Positions 52,491 through 62,106 of a stretch of 64,000 nucleotides of DNA are shown one piece after another. This DNA is from Pseudomonas sp. UBA4617 (GTDB lineage Bacteria; Pseudomonadota; Gammaproteobacteria; Pseudomonadales; Pseudomonadaceae). The stretch lies in the NCBI RefSeq assembly GCF_002386445.1, contig NZ_DGIR01000014.1:62001-126000 (forward strand), in the 5' to 3' direction. The position numbers were made by a program, and so were the translations under genes. Position 1 is the first letter of the stretch. Every line of letters begins with the position of its first letter. Under the pieces are notes generated by a model. That model was not told where the DNA came from, ran no database searches, and saw only the letters and a program-made list of their open reading frames with translations.

Positions 52491-52802
52491 CTAGAACTCG
52501 GCTAGCCGCCAGACCTCGTAGGCTGGCGTCTCGTACGGGTGGCTCTGCCGGAGGGCAGCGACGACCTGGGCAATCAGCTCGTTGGCGACCACCAGCTCCA
52601 CCTTCCACTCCTCCACCACCTCGACCTGGCCGGTTTGCCCGAGGAACGGCTGGCTGCCGTCCAACGGGCGGAACTGGCCCTGGCCCAGGGTTTGCCAGGC
52701 GCAGTGGTCATAGTCGCCGATGCGCCCGCCACCCGCGGCGAACACAGCAGCCTTGACCACTTCGACGTGGCTGGCAGGGACGAAGAAGGCGAGCTTGTAC
52801 AC
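52491..52802 (-). CDS. NIF3/YqfO C-terminal-domain-like protein
   Basis: A 103-aa protein corresponding to the PII/CutA-like insert domain of YqfO/NIF3 proteins, found as a stand-alone protein in Pseudomonas. Features are MYKLAFFVPASHVEVVKAAVF, the GRIGDYDHCAWQTLGQGQF segment and C-terminal ALRQSHPYETPAYEVW. Its function is unknown. It begins 3 bp after the purL stop, so it is likely co-expressed with purL. Confidence 0.85.
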   Translation of the reverse strand: MYKLAFFVPASHVEVVKAAVFAAGGGRIGDYDHCAWQTLGQGQFRPLDGSQPFLGQTGQVEVVEEWKVELVVANELIAQVVAALRQSHPYETPAYEVWRLAEF

Positions 52803-52805
52803 GCC

Positions 52806-55800
52806 TTAGTTCACCCACACCCGGGCATTACGGAACATACGCATCAGCGCGGCATCTTCCTGCCACTCGTCCGGGCGCCAGGAGTTCTGCACGGCGCGGA
52901 ACACGCGCTCCGGGTGCGGCATCATGATGGTCACACGGCCGTCGCGACTGGTCAGGCCGGTGATACCACGCGGCGAGCCGTTCGGGTTGGCCGGGTAGGC
53001 TTCGGTGACCTTGCCGTGGTTGTCGACGTAGCGCAGGGCCACGCAGCCGGACACATCTGCAGCCAGCAGCGCCTCTTCGCTGGCGAATTCGGCATGACCT
53101 TCACCGTGGGCGATGGCGATCGGCATGCGCGAACCGGCCATGCCCTGCAGGAAGATCGAGTTGGACTTCTGCACCTCGACCATGGCCACGCGCGCCTCGA
53201 ACTGCTCCGAGCGGTTGCGCACGAAGTGCGGCCAGTACTCTGTGCCCGGGATCAGCTCGTGCAGGTTGGACATCATCTGGCAGCCGTTGCACACGCCCAG
53301 GGCGAAGCTGTCGGTACGCTCGAAGAAGGCCTGGAAGGCGTCGCGGGCGCGGCTGTTGAACAGCGCCGACTTGGCCCAGCCTTCACCGGCACCCAGCACG
53401 TCGCCGTAGGAGAAGCCGCCGCAGGCGACCAGACCCTTGAACGCTTCGAAGTCAACACGGCCGGCCAGGATGTCGCTCATGTGCACGTCGATGGCAGCGA
53501 AGCCGGCGCGGTCGAAGGCGGCAGCCATCTCGACCTGGCCGTTGACACCCTGCTCGCGCAGGATGGCCACTTGCGGGCGAATGCCTTTCTTGATGTACGG
53601 CGCGGCGATGTCGTCGTTGACGTCGAAGCCCAGTTTCACCGACAGGCCCGGGTTGTCTTCCTCGAGCAGCAGGTCGAATTCCTGGTCGGCGCAGTCGGCG
53701 TTGTCGCGCAGGCGCTGGATCTGGTAGCTGGTTTCAGCCCACTGGCGCTGCAGCATGCGGCGGTCGTCGTCGAACAGCACTTCGCCGTTCAGGCTGATGG
53801 ACACTTCACCGTTGTTGACCGGCTTGCCGATCACCGCGACGCATTCTTCGCCCAGGCCAGCGGCGCTGAACTGTGCCAATACGTCCGGGGTGGCATCCTG
53901 GCGAACCTGGATGACCGCGCCCAGCTCTTCGTTGAAGAGAATGGCCGGCACGTCGGCCTTGCTGTCGGTCAGCGGGTCGAGGTGCAGGTCGAGGCCGCAG
54001 TGGCCGGCGAAGGCCATTTCCAGCACGGTGGTGACCAGGCCGCCGTCGGAACGGTCATGGTAGGCCAGCAGGTGACCGTCGGCGTTGAGGCCCTGGATCA
54101 CCGCGAAGAACGCCTTCAGGTCCTCGGCATCGTCGACGTCCGGAGCCTCGGCGCCGAGCTTGCCGTAGGTCTGGGCCAGGATCGAGGCGCCCATGCGGTT
54201 CTTGCCGCGGCCCAGGTCGATCAGAATCAGGTCGGTCTCGCCCTTGTCCATGCGCAGTTGCGGGGTCAGGGTGCTGCGAATGTCGACCACCGGGGCGAAG
54301 CCGCTGACGATCAGCGACATCGGCGCGGTGACGCTCTTCTCGACACCGTCCTCGCTCCACTTGGTCTTCATCGACATGGAGTCCTTGCCGACCGGAATGG
54401 TCAGGCCCAGCTCCGGGCACAGCTCCATGCCGACAGCCTTGACGGTGTCGTACAGGCGGGCGTCTTCACCGGGGTGGCCGGCAGCGGACATCCAGTTGGC
54501 CGACAGCTTGATGTCGGAGAGTTTTTCGATACGCGCGCCAGCCAGGTTGGTGAGTACCTCGCCAATGGCCATGCGGCCCGATGCCGGGGCGTCCAGCAGG
54601 GCCAGCGGGGTGCGCTCGCCCATGGCCATGGCTTCACCGGTGTAGACATCGAAGCTGGTGGCGGTGACGGCGCAGTCGGCCACCGGTACCTGCCACGGGC
54701 CGACCATCTGGTCGCGTGCCACCAGGCCGGTGATGGTGCGGTCGCCGATGGTGATCAGGAAACTCTTGCTGGCCACGGCCGGGTGGCTGAGCACGCGCTG
54801 TACGGCGTTGTCCAGGTCCAGCTGGCTCGGGTCGAAGTCATCGCCCAGCTCGGCTTCGCGGGTAACCGAACGGTGCATGCGCGGCGGCTTGCCCAGCAGC
54901 ACGTCCAGCGGCATGTCCACCGGGGTGTTGCCGAAGTGGCTGTCGGTAACGGTCAGGTGCGGCTCTGCGGTGGCTTCGCCGACAACCGCGAACGGGCAGC
55001 GCTCGCGCTCGCAGATGGCCTGGAAGCGCTCGAAGTCCTCGGCGCTGACGGCCAGCACGTAACGTTCCTGCGACTCGTTGCTCCAGATTTCGTGCGGGGC
55101 CATGCCCGGCTCGTCATTGGGCACGTTGCGCAGTTCGAAGCGGCCACCACGGCCACCGTCGTTGACCAGCTCGGGGAAGGCGTTGGAGATACCGCCAGCG
55201 CCAACGTCATGGATGAAGGCGATCGGGTTCTTGTCGCCCAACTGCCAGCAACGGTCGATCACCTCCTGGCAGCGGCGCTCCATTTCAGGGTTTTCGCGCT
55301 GTACCGAAGCGAAGTCGAGGTCAGCCGAGCTGGCACCGGTGGCCACCGAGGAAGCGGCGCCGCCGCCCAGGCCGATCAGCATGGCCGGGCCACCGAGCAC
55401 GATCAGCTTGGCGCCGACGGTGATCTCGCCCTTCTGTACGTGGTCTTCACGGATGTTGCCCATGCCGCCGGCGAGCATGATCGGCTTGTGGTAGCCGCGC
55501 ACTTCTTCACCGCGCGGGGTGTTGATGGCCTGCTCGAAGGTGCGGAAGTAGCCGGTCAGGGCCGGGCGACCGAACTCGTTGTTGAATGCGGCGCCACCCA
55601 GCGGGCCTTCGACCATGATGTCGAGGGCATCGACAATGCGCCCTGGCTTGCCGTAGTTCTGTTCCCACGGCTGTTCGAAGCCAGGGATGCGCAGGTTGGA
55701 TACGGTGAAACCGGTCAGGCCAGCCTTGGGCTTGGCGCCACGACCGGTGGCACCTTCGTCGCGGATTTCGCCGCCCGAGCCGGTGGAGGCACCGGAGAAC

Positions 55801-56705
55801 GGCGCGATGGCGGTCGGGTGGTTGTGGGTTTCCACCTTCATCAGGATGTGCACCGGCTCCTGCACTGCGCCGTACTGGCGGGTTTCAGGGTTCGGGAAGA
55901 AACGGCCGGCCACGTTGCCGACGATCACCGAGGCGTTGTCCTTGTACGCAGACAGCACGCCTTCGCTGTGCATCTGATAGGTGTTCTTGATCATGCCGAA
56001 CAGGCTTTTTTCCTGGGCCTGGCCGTCGATGTCCCAACTGGCGTTGAAGATCTTGTGGCGGCAGTGCTCGGAGTTGGCCTGGGCGAACATCATCAGTTCG
56101 ATGTCGTTCGGGTTGCGCTTGAGGCCCTGGAAGGCATTGACCAGGTAGTCGATCTCGTCTTCGGCCAGGGCCAGGCCCAGGTCGATGTTGGCCTTGGCCA
56201 GGGCGTCACGGCCACCGGCCAGGATGTCCACCGAGGTCATCGGCCTGGGCTGGGCGTGGCTGAACATGTCAGCGGCCTGCTCCAGCTGGCCGAGCACGCG
56301 CTGGGTCATGCGGTCGTGCAGTTCGGCAGCGATCAGCTCGGCATCGGCGGCGCTCAGGTCGCCGGCGACGTAGTAGGCAATACCGCGCTCGAGGCGCTGG
56401 ATGGCCTGCAGGCCGCAGTTGTGGGCGATGTCGCTGGCCTTGCTGGCCCACGGCGAAATCGTGCCCAGGCGCGGTACGACCAGGAACAGGCGGCCGCTCG
56501 GCTCCTGTACCGGCACGCTCGGGCCGTACTTGAGCAGACGGCCCAGCACCTGCTGCTGGTCGGCGGTCAGCTCGCCGTCGACATCGGCGAAGTGGGCAAA
56601 TTCGGCATACAAACCAGTAACAGCGGGGACTTTCTGGCTCAGTTGCTCGAGTAATTTACCGTGGCGAAAGGCAGAAAGGGCAGGAGCGCCGCGCAGGATC
56701 AACAT
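52806..56705 (-). CDS. purL: Phosphoribosylformylglycinamidine synthase
   Basis: The large single-chain FGAM synthase of gamma-proteobacteria, 1299 aa. It has an N-terminal PurS-like part, FGAM synthase core with repeated AIRS-type ATP folds (MKVETHNHPTAIAPFSGAST, GAGGISNAFPEL), and a C-terminal glutamine amidotransferase domain with nucleophile Cys in FALGVCNGCQMM and the His/Glu pair (HGEGHAEF). Full length and undisturbed. A very long open frame on the opposite strand is a composition artefact. Confidence 0.98.
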   Translation of the reverse strand: MLILRGAPALSAFRHGKLLEQLSQKVPAVTGLYAEFAHFADVDGELTADQQQVLGRLLKYGPSVPVQEPSGRLFLVVPRLGTISPWASKASDIAHNCGLQAIQRLERGIAYYVAGDLSAADAELIAAELHDRMTQRVLGQLEQAADMFSHAQPRPMTSVDILAGGRDALAKANIDLGLALAEDEIDYLVNAFQGLKRNPNDIELMMFAQANSEHCRHKIFNASWDIDGQAQEKSLFGMIKNTYQMHSEGVLSAYKDNASVIVGNVAGRFFPNPETRQYGAVQEPVHILMKVETHNHPTAIAPFSGASTGSGGEIRDEGATGRGAKPKAGLTGFTVSNLRIPGFEQPWEQNYGKPGRIVDALDIMVEGPLGGAAFNNEFGRPALTGYFRTFEQAINTPRGEEVRGYHKPIMLAGGMGNIREDHVQKGEITVGAKLIVLGGPAMLIGLGGGAASSVATGASSADLDFASVQRENPEMERRCQEVIDRCWQLGDKNPIAFIHDVGAGGISNAFPELVNDGGRGGRFELRNVPNDEPGMAPHEIWSNESQERYVLAVSAEDFERFQAICERERCPFAVVGEATAEPHLTVTDSHFGNTPVDMPLDVLLGKPPRMHRSVTREAELGDDFDPSQLDLDNAVQRVLSHPAVASKSFLITIGDRTITGLVARDQMVGPWQVPVADCAVTATSFDVYTGEAMAMGERTPLALLDAPASGRMAIGEVLTNLAGARIEKLSDIKLSANWMSAAGHPGEDARLYDTVKAVGMELCPELGLTIPVGKDSMSMKTKWSEDGVEKSVTAPMSLIVSGFAPVVDIRSTLTPQLRMDKGETDLILIDLGRGKNRMGASILAQTYGKLGAEAPDVDDAEDLKAFFAVIQGLNADGHLLAYHDRSDGGLVTTVLEMAFAGHCGLDLHLDPLTDSKADVPAILFNEELGAVIQVRQDATPDVLAQFSAAGLGEECVAVIGKPVNNGEVSISLNGEVLFDDDRRMLQRQWAETSYQIQRLRDNADCADQEFDLLLEEDNPGLSVKLGFDVNDDIAAPYIKKGIRPQVAILREQGVNGQVEMAAAFDRAGFAAIDVHMSDILAGRVDFEAFKGLVACGGFSYGDVLGAGEGWAKSALFNSRARDAFQAFFERTDSFALGVCNGCQMMSNLHELIPGTEYWPHFVRNRSEQFEARVAMVEVQKSNSIFLQGMAGSRMPIAIAHGEGHAEFASEEALLAADVSGCVALRYVDNHGKVTEAYPANPNGSPRGITGLTSRDGRVTIMMPHPERVFRAVQNSWRPDEWQEDAALMRMFRNARVWVN

Positions 56706-57213
56706 CGTCGGGACAGCCTCAGGAAGGGGTGTGCTTAGAGGCCGTGCATTCTAGCCTAATTCGAAGGGTTTCGGCACCCGCTCTAAGCCACGACTGCCGG
56801 GCGGTGGAACCGGACTTCGGGGTCAGATTTCCAAGGGCTCGGCATGACAGATTCAGCGCCTGTAAGATCGAGCGCCGCCCGCGCGGCGCTTCGCGGGGCA
56901 AGCCCGCTCCCACATGTATCTCCTGCCGCCATTGGCGCTCGGTCCCTTGTTTGTACGACGCGATATTGAAAGGGACAAACAAGGGACCGCGCGCCGATAC
57001 CTCAGGAATAACTGGCCCTAAACAAATGTGGGAGCGGGCTTGCCCCGCGAAGCGCCGCGCGGGCGGCGCTCGATCTCACAGGCGCTGAATATCTTGAGGC
57101 GGGCACCCTGAGGCCTTCACGCAATCCCCCCACCCCACCACACAACCCGCTACCAGACAAGCTAACAGTTGTCGAGATATGGCTGTGCCAGTCCTTTGCG
57201 TATACTGCAACCT
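56706..57213. other. 508-bp purL / mltF intergenic region
   Basis: This spacer has no gene. It is dominated by the nested inverted repeat described separately (56851-57090). The first 145 bp must contain the purL promoter. Just before mltF a TATACT (57201-57206) is visible, only 7 bases from the ATG. Confidence 0.7.
56851..57090. repeat. Long nested inverted repeat with REP cores
   Basis: The arms 56851-56915 and 57026-57090 are 65 bp each and reverse complements at 64 of 65 positions. Each contains a REP core (CGCGGGGCAAGCCCGCTCCC) extended outward by a GC-rich stretch (CGAGCGCCGCCCGCGCGGCG). The 110-bp centre carries a second perfect 15-bp palindrome (CGGTCCCTTGTTTGT, 56940-56954, with its complement at 56975-56989). 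It could form one very long hairpin or a cruciform. No ORF or transposase is linked. Confidence 0.92.
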
Positions 57214-58671
57214 ATGTTCGCCCACACTGCTTTGCGCCAGCGTTGCGCCAGATGGCTTTTCGCAACCGGACTCTTTCTGCTGCTCGGTGCCTGCGTTGAA
57301 AAACCCAGCACCCTCGAGCGCGTGAAGGAGGATGGCGTGCTGCGCGTGATCACCCGCAACAGCCCGGCCACCTACTTCCAGGACCGCAACGGCGAAACCG
57401 GCTTCGAGTACGAGCTGGTCCAGCATTTCGCCGATGATCTCGGCGTGAAGCTGCAGATCGAGACCGCCGACAACCTCGACGAGTTGTACGACGCCCTCGG
57501 CAAGCCCTCCGGCCCGGTGCTGGCGGCGGCCGGCCTGGTCAGCAGCGAACGGCGCCAGGCCCAGGTGAAATATTCCCACCCCTACCTGGAAGTGACGCCC
57601 CAGGTCATCTACCGCAACGGCCGCCCGCGCCCCACCGACGCCAAAGGCCTGGTCGGCAAGAAGATCATGGTGCTCAAGGGCAGCAGCCATGCCGACCAAC
57701 TGGCCGAACTGAAAAAACAGTACCCGGGCCTGGAATACGAAGAATCCGATGCCGTCGAGGTGGTCGACCTGCTGCGCATGGTCGACGAAGGGCAGATCGA
57801 CCTGACCCTGGTCGACTCCAACGAGCTGGCAATGAACCAGGTGTACTTCCCCAACGTGCGGGTGGCCTTCGACCTGGGCGACACCCGCGACCAGCGCTGG
57901 GCGGTAGCCGCAGGCGAGGACAACAGCCTGCTCAACGAGGTCAACGAATTCCTCGACAAGGCGCAGAAGAACGGCACCCTGCAACGCCTGAAGGACCGCT
58001 ACTACGGGCATGTCGACGTACTCGGCTATGTCGGCGCCTACACCTTCGCCCAGCACCTGCAGCAGCGTCTGCCCAAGTACGAGAAGCACTTCAAGAGCTA
58101 CGCCAAGGTCGAGCAGGTCGACTGGCGCCTGCTGGCGGCCATCGGTTACCAGGAGTCGATGTGGCAGCCGGAAGTCACCTCCAAGACCGGCGTGCGTGGC
58201 CTGATGATGCTGACCCAGCGCACCGCCCAGGCAATGGGCGTGTCCAACCGACTGGACCCGAAACAGAGCATTCAGGGCGGCGCCAAGTACTTCATGAAGA
58301 TCAAGCAGGAGCTCGACGACAGCATCCAGGAACCGGACCGCACCTGGTTCGCCCTGGCCGCCTACAACGTCGGCACCGGCCATCTGGAAGACGCCCGCAC
58401 CCTGGCCAAGCGCGAGAAGCTCAACCCGAACAAATGGCTGGACGTGAAGAAGATGCTGCCGCGCCTGTCGCAGAAGCAGTGGTATCGGCAAACCAAGTAT
58501 GGCTACGCCCGCGGCGGCGAACCGGTGCATTTCGTGGCCAACATTCGTCGTTACTACGACATCCTTACCTGGGTGACCCAGCCGCAGCTCGAAGGCCAGG
58601 TGGCCGAGGGCAACCTGCATGTACCCGGGGTGAACAAGGACAAGCCGGCGGAACAGTCGCCGCCGATGTAG
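57214..58671 (+). CDS. mltF: Membrane-bound lytic murein transglycosylase F
   Basis: A 485-aa peptidoglycan lytic transglycosylase. The lipoprotein signal ends at LLGAC (C27), and an ABC-binding-protein-like regulatory domain covers about 40-270. The SLT catalytic domain follows with E314 (GYQESMWQP), GVRGLMMLT, and AAYNVGTGH. The ATG at 57214 has no Shine-Dalgarno; the 15 codons possible before it are unlike the family. E. coli MltF is 518 aa. It is divergent from purL. Confidence 0.95.
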   Translation: MFAHTALRQRCARWLFATGLFLLLGACVEKPSTLERVKEDGVLRVITRNSPATYFQDRNGETGFEYELVQHFADDLGVKLQIETADNLDELYDALGKPSGPVLAAAGLVSSERRQAQVKYSHPYLEVTPQVIYRNGRPRPTDAKGLVGKKIMVLKGSSHADQLAELKKQYPGLEYEESDAVEVVDLLRMVDEGQIDLTLVDSNELAMNQVYFPNVRVAFDLGDTRDQRWAVAAGEDNSLLNEVNEFLDKAQKNGTLQRLKDRYYGHVDVLGYVGAYTFAQHLQQRLPKYEKHFKSYAKVEQVDWRLLAAIGYQESMWQPEVTSKTGVRGLMMLTQRTAQAMGVSNRLDPKQSIQGGAKYFMKIKQELDDSIQEPDRTWFALAAYNVGTGHLEDARTLAKREKLNPNKWLDVKKMLPRLSQKQWYRQTKYGYARGGEPVHFVANIRRYYDILTWVTQPQLEGQVAEGNLHVPGVNKDKPAEQSPPM

Positions 58672-58682
58672 TCCGCCACAGG

Positions 58683-59162
58683 TCAACCCTTGGCCCGGCG
58701 CGCCCTGAAGAACTCCGTCAGGATCTGCCCGCATTCCTCGGCCAGCACCCCGCCCTCCACCATCACCCGATGGTTCAGGAAGCCCTGCCCGAAGAACTGC
58801 CCTTGGCTCTGCACGATCCCCGCCTTGGGTTCCAGCGCCCCGTACACCACGCGCATGACCCGCGAATGCACGATCAGCCCCGCACACATGCTGCACGGTT
58901 CCAGGGTCACGTACAGGGTGCTGCCAGGCAGTCGGTAATTGCTGGCCGACCTGGCCGCCGCCCGGATCGCTACCATCTCGGCATGCGCGCTGGGGTCGCT
59001 ATCGATGATCGGCCGGTTGAAACCCTGCCCGATGACCTGGCCATGTTGCACCAGCACCGCGCCCACCGGTACTTCGCCCAGCGCCGCCCCCTCGGCGGCC
59101 AGGGCCAGGGCCAGACGCATGAATTCCTGATCGCGGCTGCGGTCGATGATCTGCGGGCGCAT
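58683..59162 (-). CDS. tadA: tRNA-specific adenosine deaminase TadA
   Basis: Deaminates A34 to inosine in the arginine tRNA anticodon; essential. It has 159 aa and the zinc and catalytic motif H60-A-E62 with P89-C90-S-M-C93. Its ATG shares a base with the stop of the multicopper oxidase gene (TGATG), so an essential gene is coupled to an oxidase gene. It converges on mltF. Confidence 0.96.
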   Translation of the reverse strand: MRPQIIDRSRDQEFMRLALALAAEGAALGEVPVGAVLVQHGQVIGQGFNRPIIDSDPSAHAEMVAIRAAARSASNYRLPGSTLYVTLEPCSMCAGLIVHSRVMRVVYGALEPKAGIVQSQGQFFGQGFLNHRVMVEGGVLAEECGQILTEFFRARRAKG

Positions 59163-60544
59163 CAGACCACCGCGATCGCGGCCATCAGGCCGGTTTCCAT
59201 GTGGTCGATGACGTGGCAGTGGAACATCCAGGTGCCCGGGTTATCCGCCACCAGCGCCACCTGGGCGCGCTCGTTCCGGCCCAGCAGGTAGGTGTCGGTG
59301 AACCACGGCTCCTTGATGTCGTGGCGGTTCGAGGCGATTACCTTGAAACTCATGCCATGCAGGTGGATCGGGTGCTGGTACTGGGTCATGTTCTTCAGCT
59401 CGAAGATGTAGCTTTTGCCCCTCTTCAACGTGGCGATCGGCCGTTCCGCGCAGGTCTTGTCGGTGATGTCCCAGGCCTGGCCGTTGATCTGCCACATGCT
59501 CGAGGGCTTGTCCTGGTCTGTACTGACAGAAACCTTGGCCGCCCATTCGAAATTGAAGTTGAGCTTTTCGGCGTTCTCCAGGTCCGGTTCGGCAATCGGG
59601 TTGGGCGGCAGTGCCGGCGGCCAGTCCCCTGGTGCATCACTGCTGGGCACCGAACGCAGCGTGCCCAGGCGGACAAAGCCGTCCCGCAGGGAAATCTCCT
59701 CGCCCGCCTGGGGAATGCGGATAGCCAGGCAGATGCGCATGCCCGGGCCAAGCCAGTAATCGTCGTCCAGCGGCCGAGGCGTCACCGGGTTGCCGTCAAG
59801 GGCATAGACCATTGCCTCGCAATTGCCCTTGAGGTTGATGCGGTAGGTCCAGGTGTTGTCCAGGTTCAACAGGCGTACACGCACCACTTGCCCGGCCGGC
59901 AGCTCGGTGACCGAATCAGCCTGGCCATTGATGGTGATCAGCCGCCCGGCGGTGCCGTTGCGCGCGGCCTCGCGGGGGATGCTGAACGGCAGCCAGGCGC
60001 CCTGCTCGTCCACATGCCAGTTCTTCAGGCTCAGGGTGCGCTCATGGCGGAACCCGGTGGGTTCGCGCTCCTCGACGATCAGCGGGCCGACCAGGCCGCG
60101 GCCCAGCTCCTCGGAGCTGCTGACATGCGGGTGGTACCAGTAGCTGCCGGCATCCGGCACGCGGAACTTGTAGTCGAAGTACTCGCCCGGCTTGACCGGC
60201 AGTTGCGACACATAAGGCACGCCGTCCATTTCCAGCGGCAGGCGAATGCCATGCCAATGGATGGTGGTTTCCACCGGCAGGTGGTTGATGAAGCGCACCC
60301 GCAGCCAGGTGCCCTGGCGCACGCGCAGCTCGGTGCCTGGGGCCGAGGGGCCGAACGCCCAGGCCTCGGTCTTGAACCCCGGCACCAGTTCCACGTCCAG
60401 CGGTGCGGCGATCAGTTGGTAATCATGCCCGGCATTGTCGTCCTCGACCCGGCCCAACCAGTAACGCGCCGCGCCCCCGGCGCCCAGGCCAACCACAACC
60501 AGGCCGGTCAGGCCCTTGAGCATTTGTCGACGGGTGAAGGACAT
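59162..60544 (-). CDS. Tat-exported multicopper oxidase
   Basis: A three-cupredoxin copper oxidase of 460 aa, with a Tat signal (TRRQMLKGL) and hydrophobic segment to about residue 27. All copper sites look intact: HWHG (96-99), HPH (138-140), HPIHLHG in the last fifth, and HCHVIDHM (442-449) with Met as the type 1 axial ligand. It lacks a long Met-rich loop, so a CueO-like role is less certain; laccase-like or cell-division FtsP-like assignments are possible but the copper ligands argue for an active oxidase. The start at 60544 gives the signal peptide. Confidence 0.88.
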   Translation of the reverse strand: MSFTRRQMLKGLTGLVVVGLGAGGAARYWLGRVEDDNAGHDYQLIAAPLDVELVPGFKTEAWAFGPSAPGTELRVRQGTWLRVRFINHLPVETTIHWHGIRLPLEMDGVPYVSQLPVKPGEYFDYKFRVPDAGSYWYHPHVSSSEELGRGLVGPLIVEEREPTGFRHERTLSLKNWHVDEQGAWLPFSIPREAARNGTAGRLITINGQADSVTELPAGQVVRVRLLNLDNTWTYRINLKGNCEAMVYALDGNPVTPRPLDDDYWLGPGMRICLAIRIPQAGEEISLRDGFVRLGTLRSVPSSDAPGDWPPALPPNPIAEPDLENAEKLNFNFEWAAKVSVSTDQDKPSSMWQINGQAWDITDKTCAERPIATLKRGKSYIFELKNMTQYQHPIHLHGMSFKVIASNRHDIKEPWFTDTYLLGRNERAQVALVADNPGTWMFHCHVIDHMETGLMAAIAVV

Positions 60545-60633
60545 TGGTGCGGGTACCTCATGTTCTGCGCAATCAAGCTGCCAGCATGGCTGGCGATGAA
60601 GGGCGAATACGATACACCTGCAAATGGGAAATA

Positions 60634-62106
60634 TTAAGTGAAGTCTCTGGCAACGCCGCCCGCAGCCTTGCCATCGGCGCTGCCGCCGGGGGCCAGGCAA
60701 AGCTCGTTGAACCACCGCTGGTCATCGCTGGACGGCGCGCGCAAGGCCGCCTGCAGCAATTGCGGGTCGAGCAGGATGTTCAGGTTCTGCAAGCGCGTGG
60801 CGGTGTCGGGGTGGGTATCGAACGGGTGGGTAATGGTCAGCGCCAGCGCCTCTTCGCCCAGTTGCAACGGGGTGCGTTGCAAGTGCAACGCCAACGCCTG
60901 CGGCAGACCTTCGCCACCGCGAGCATTCAGTAACCCATCGATCACCCTGCCCAGGGCAATGGCCCGCAGCAGCGCCTGGACGAACAGCTTCGGCCCACCG
61001 ACCTCGGCACCCGCCCGGTCGGCCAGCAATTCCTGCGCCCGCCCCCAGTGGTGCACCGCGACCTGGAAATGATGCAGGAACTGGCCGGCCATCCACAGGA
61101 CCGGGCGCACAGCCCAAGGCGGGGCGCTGTCGGCGCCAAGCATGGCCTGATAGTGCGCGCACATCAGGCTGAAACGTGCACAGGTTTCGCTGCCTCGCTC
61201 GGTGTCACGGCGGCGGAAATGGCCCAACTCATGGCCGATCAGCGAGGCCGCCTCCGCCTGGCTCATGGCCGCCAGGCATGGCAGCGGCAGATACAGGGTC
61301 CGCCCGCTGAGCGGCGTCCCGCTGGGCTGCAGCACGACAGGCACGCAGGTGACGAAAAAGCCTTGGTCAAGCCCGACCACGATATGGTCGGGCACAGGCG
61401 CATGCAGTTGCGCAGCCAAGCCTTCGACCCAGCGCCACAGCGCCGGCGCCGCCTGCCTGTGGAGCTGCCGGCCAAGAAAGCTTGCACTTGGCGCGCCCAT
61501 GCCCGGCCATTGTTGGCGCAATCGCCAAAAGGTGCGCATGCACACGAGGAGCACAGACGTCAGCGGCAGCACCACGATCAGGACGGTCAGGCCGCCTTGC
61601 GCCATATGGCTCAGCCCGAAACTGGTCTCATAGAGCAATGACAGGCTCAGCGAGCCCGCGAGCAGGACCAGGTAGGCACTCAGCCAGCGGCCCAGCGCCA
61701 ACCAGCTGGCGCTCATCCGGCCGTACAAGTAATGTGCCGAGCGCAGCGCCCGCCAGGCGTCGACTTTCAGCCGGAGCCAGGCGCCGACACCGGTGAACAA
61801 AGCCCCCAGTGCCAACCAGCCGCTGAGGCCGGCCATCCATTCGCGTACGCCCAGCCAGTGGCGGTCGGCGTCGAGCACAGCCAGCTGCGCCTGCAGCGCT
61901 TCTCGCCTGTCGAGCCGCCCGTTGAGCTGCTTGCGCGCGGCCCAAGGCAGGCTTTGCAGCAAGGCATCGCTGGGTGCAGCCAGCCATTGGCGGATGACCT
62001 GTGCCTGCTCCTGCGCCGTGTCGGCGCGCCAAAGTTGCACCTGACCCCAGCCGTACAGCGCCAGCGGTAGCAACAGCAGGGCCAAGCCCCAGCCCAGGCG
62101 CCTCAT
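60634..62106 (-). CDS. M48-family zinc metallopeptidase, membrane-anchored
   Basis: A 490-aa protein. Membrane helices lie at about 5-20, 95-115, 140-165 and 170-190, followed by a peptidase domain with the zinc motif H292-E293-L294-G295-H296 and the later Glu ligand region (ELLADRAGAEVGG). The M48 family includes HtpX and Oma1-type proteases. The domain faces an unknown compartment. It is the last of four overlapping genes; the first three are small proteins of unknown function, so all four may act as one system. Confidence 0.83.
   Translation of the reverse strand: MRRLGWGLALLLLPLALYGWGQVQLWRADTAQEQAQVIRQWLAAPSDALLQSLPWAARKQLNGRLDRREALQAQLAVLDADRHWLGVREWMAGLSGWLALGALFTGVGAWLRLKVDAWRALRSAHYLYGRMSASWLALGRWLSAYLVLLAGSLSLSLLYETSFGLSHMAQGGLTVLIVVLPLTSVLLVCMRTFWRLRQQWPGMGAPSASFLGRQLHRQAAPALWRWVEGLAAQLHAPVPDHIVVGLDQGFFVTCVPVVLQPSGTPLSGRTLYLPLPCLAAMSQAEAASLIGHELGHFRRRDTERGSETCARFSLMCAHYQAMLGADSAPPWAVRPVLWMAGQFLHHFQVAVHHWGRAQELLADRAGAEVGGPKLFVQALLRAIALGRVIDGLLNARGGEGLPQALALHLQRTPLQLGEEALALTITHPFDTHPDTATRLQNLNILLDPQLLQAALRAPSSDDQRWFNELCLAPGGSADGKAAGGVARDFT

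Noticed and set aside
52539..56654. A 1371-codon open frame on the plus strand, antisense to purL
   Set aside because: It lies almost entirely opposite a perfectly conserved purL. Codon choice in GC-rich genes keeps the antisense frame open, and the translation is repetitive in Gly/Val/His/Gln with no domain.
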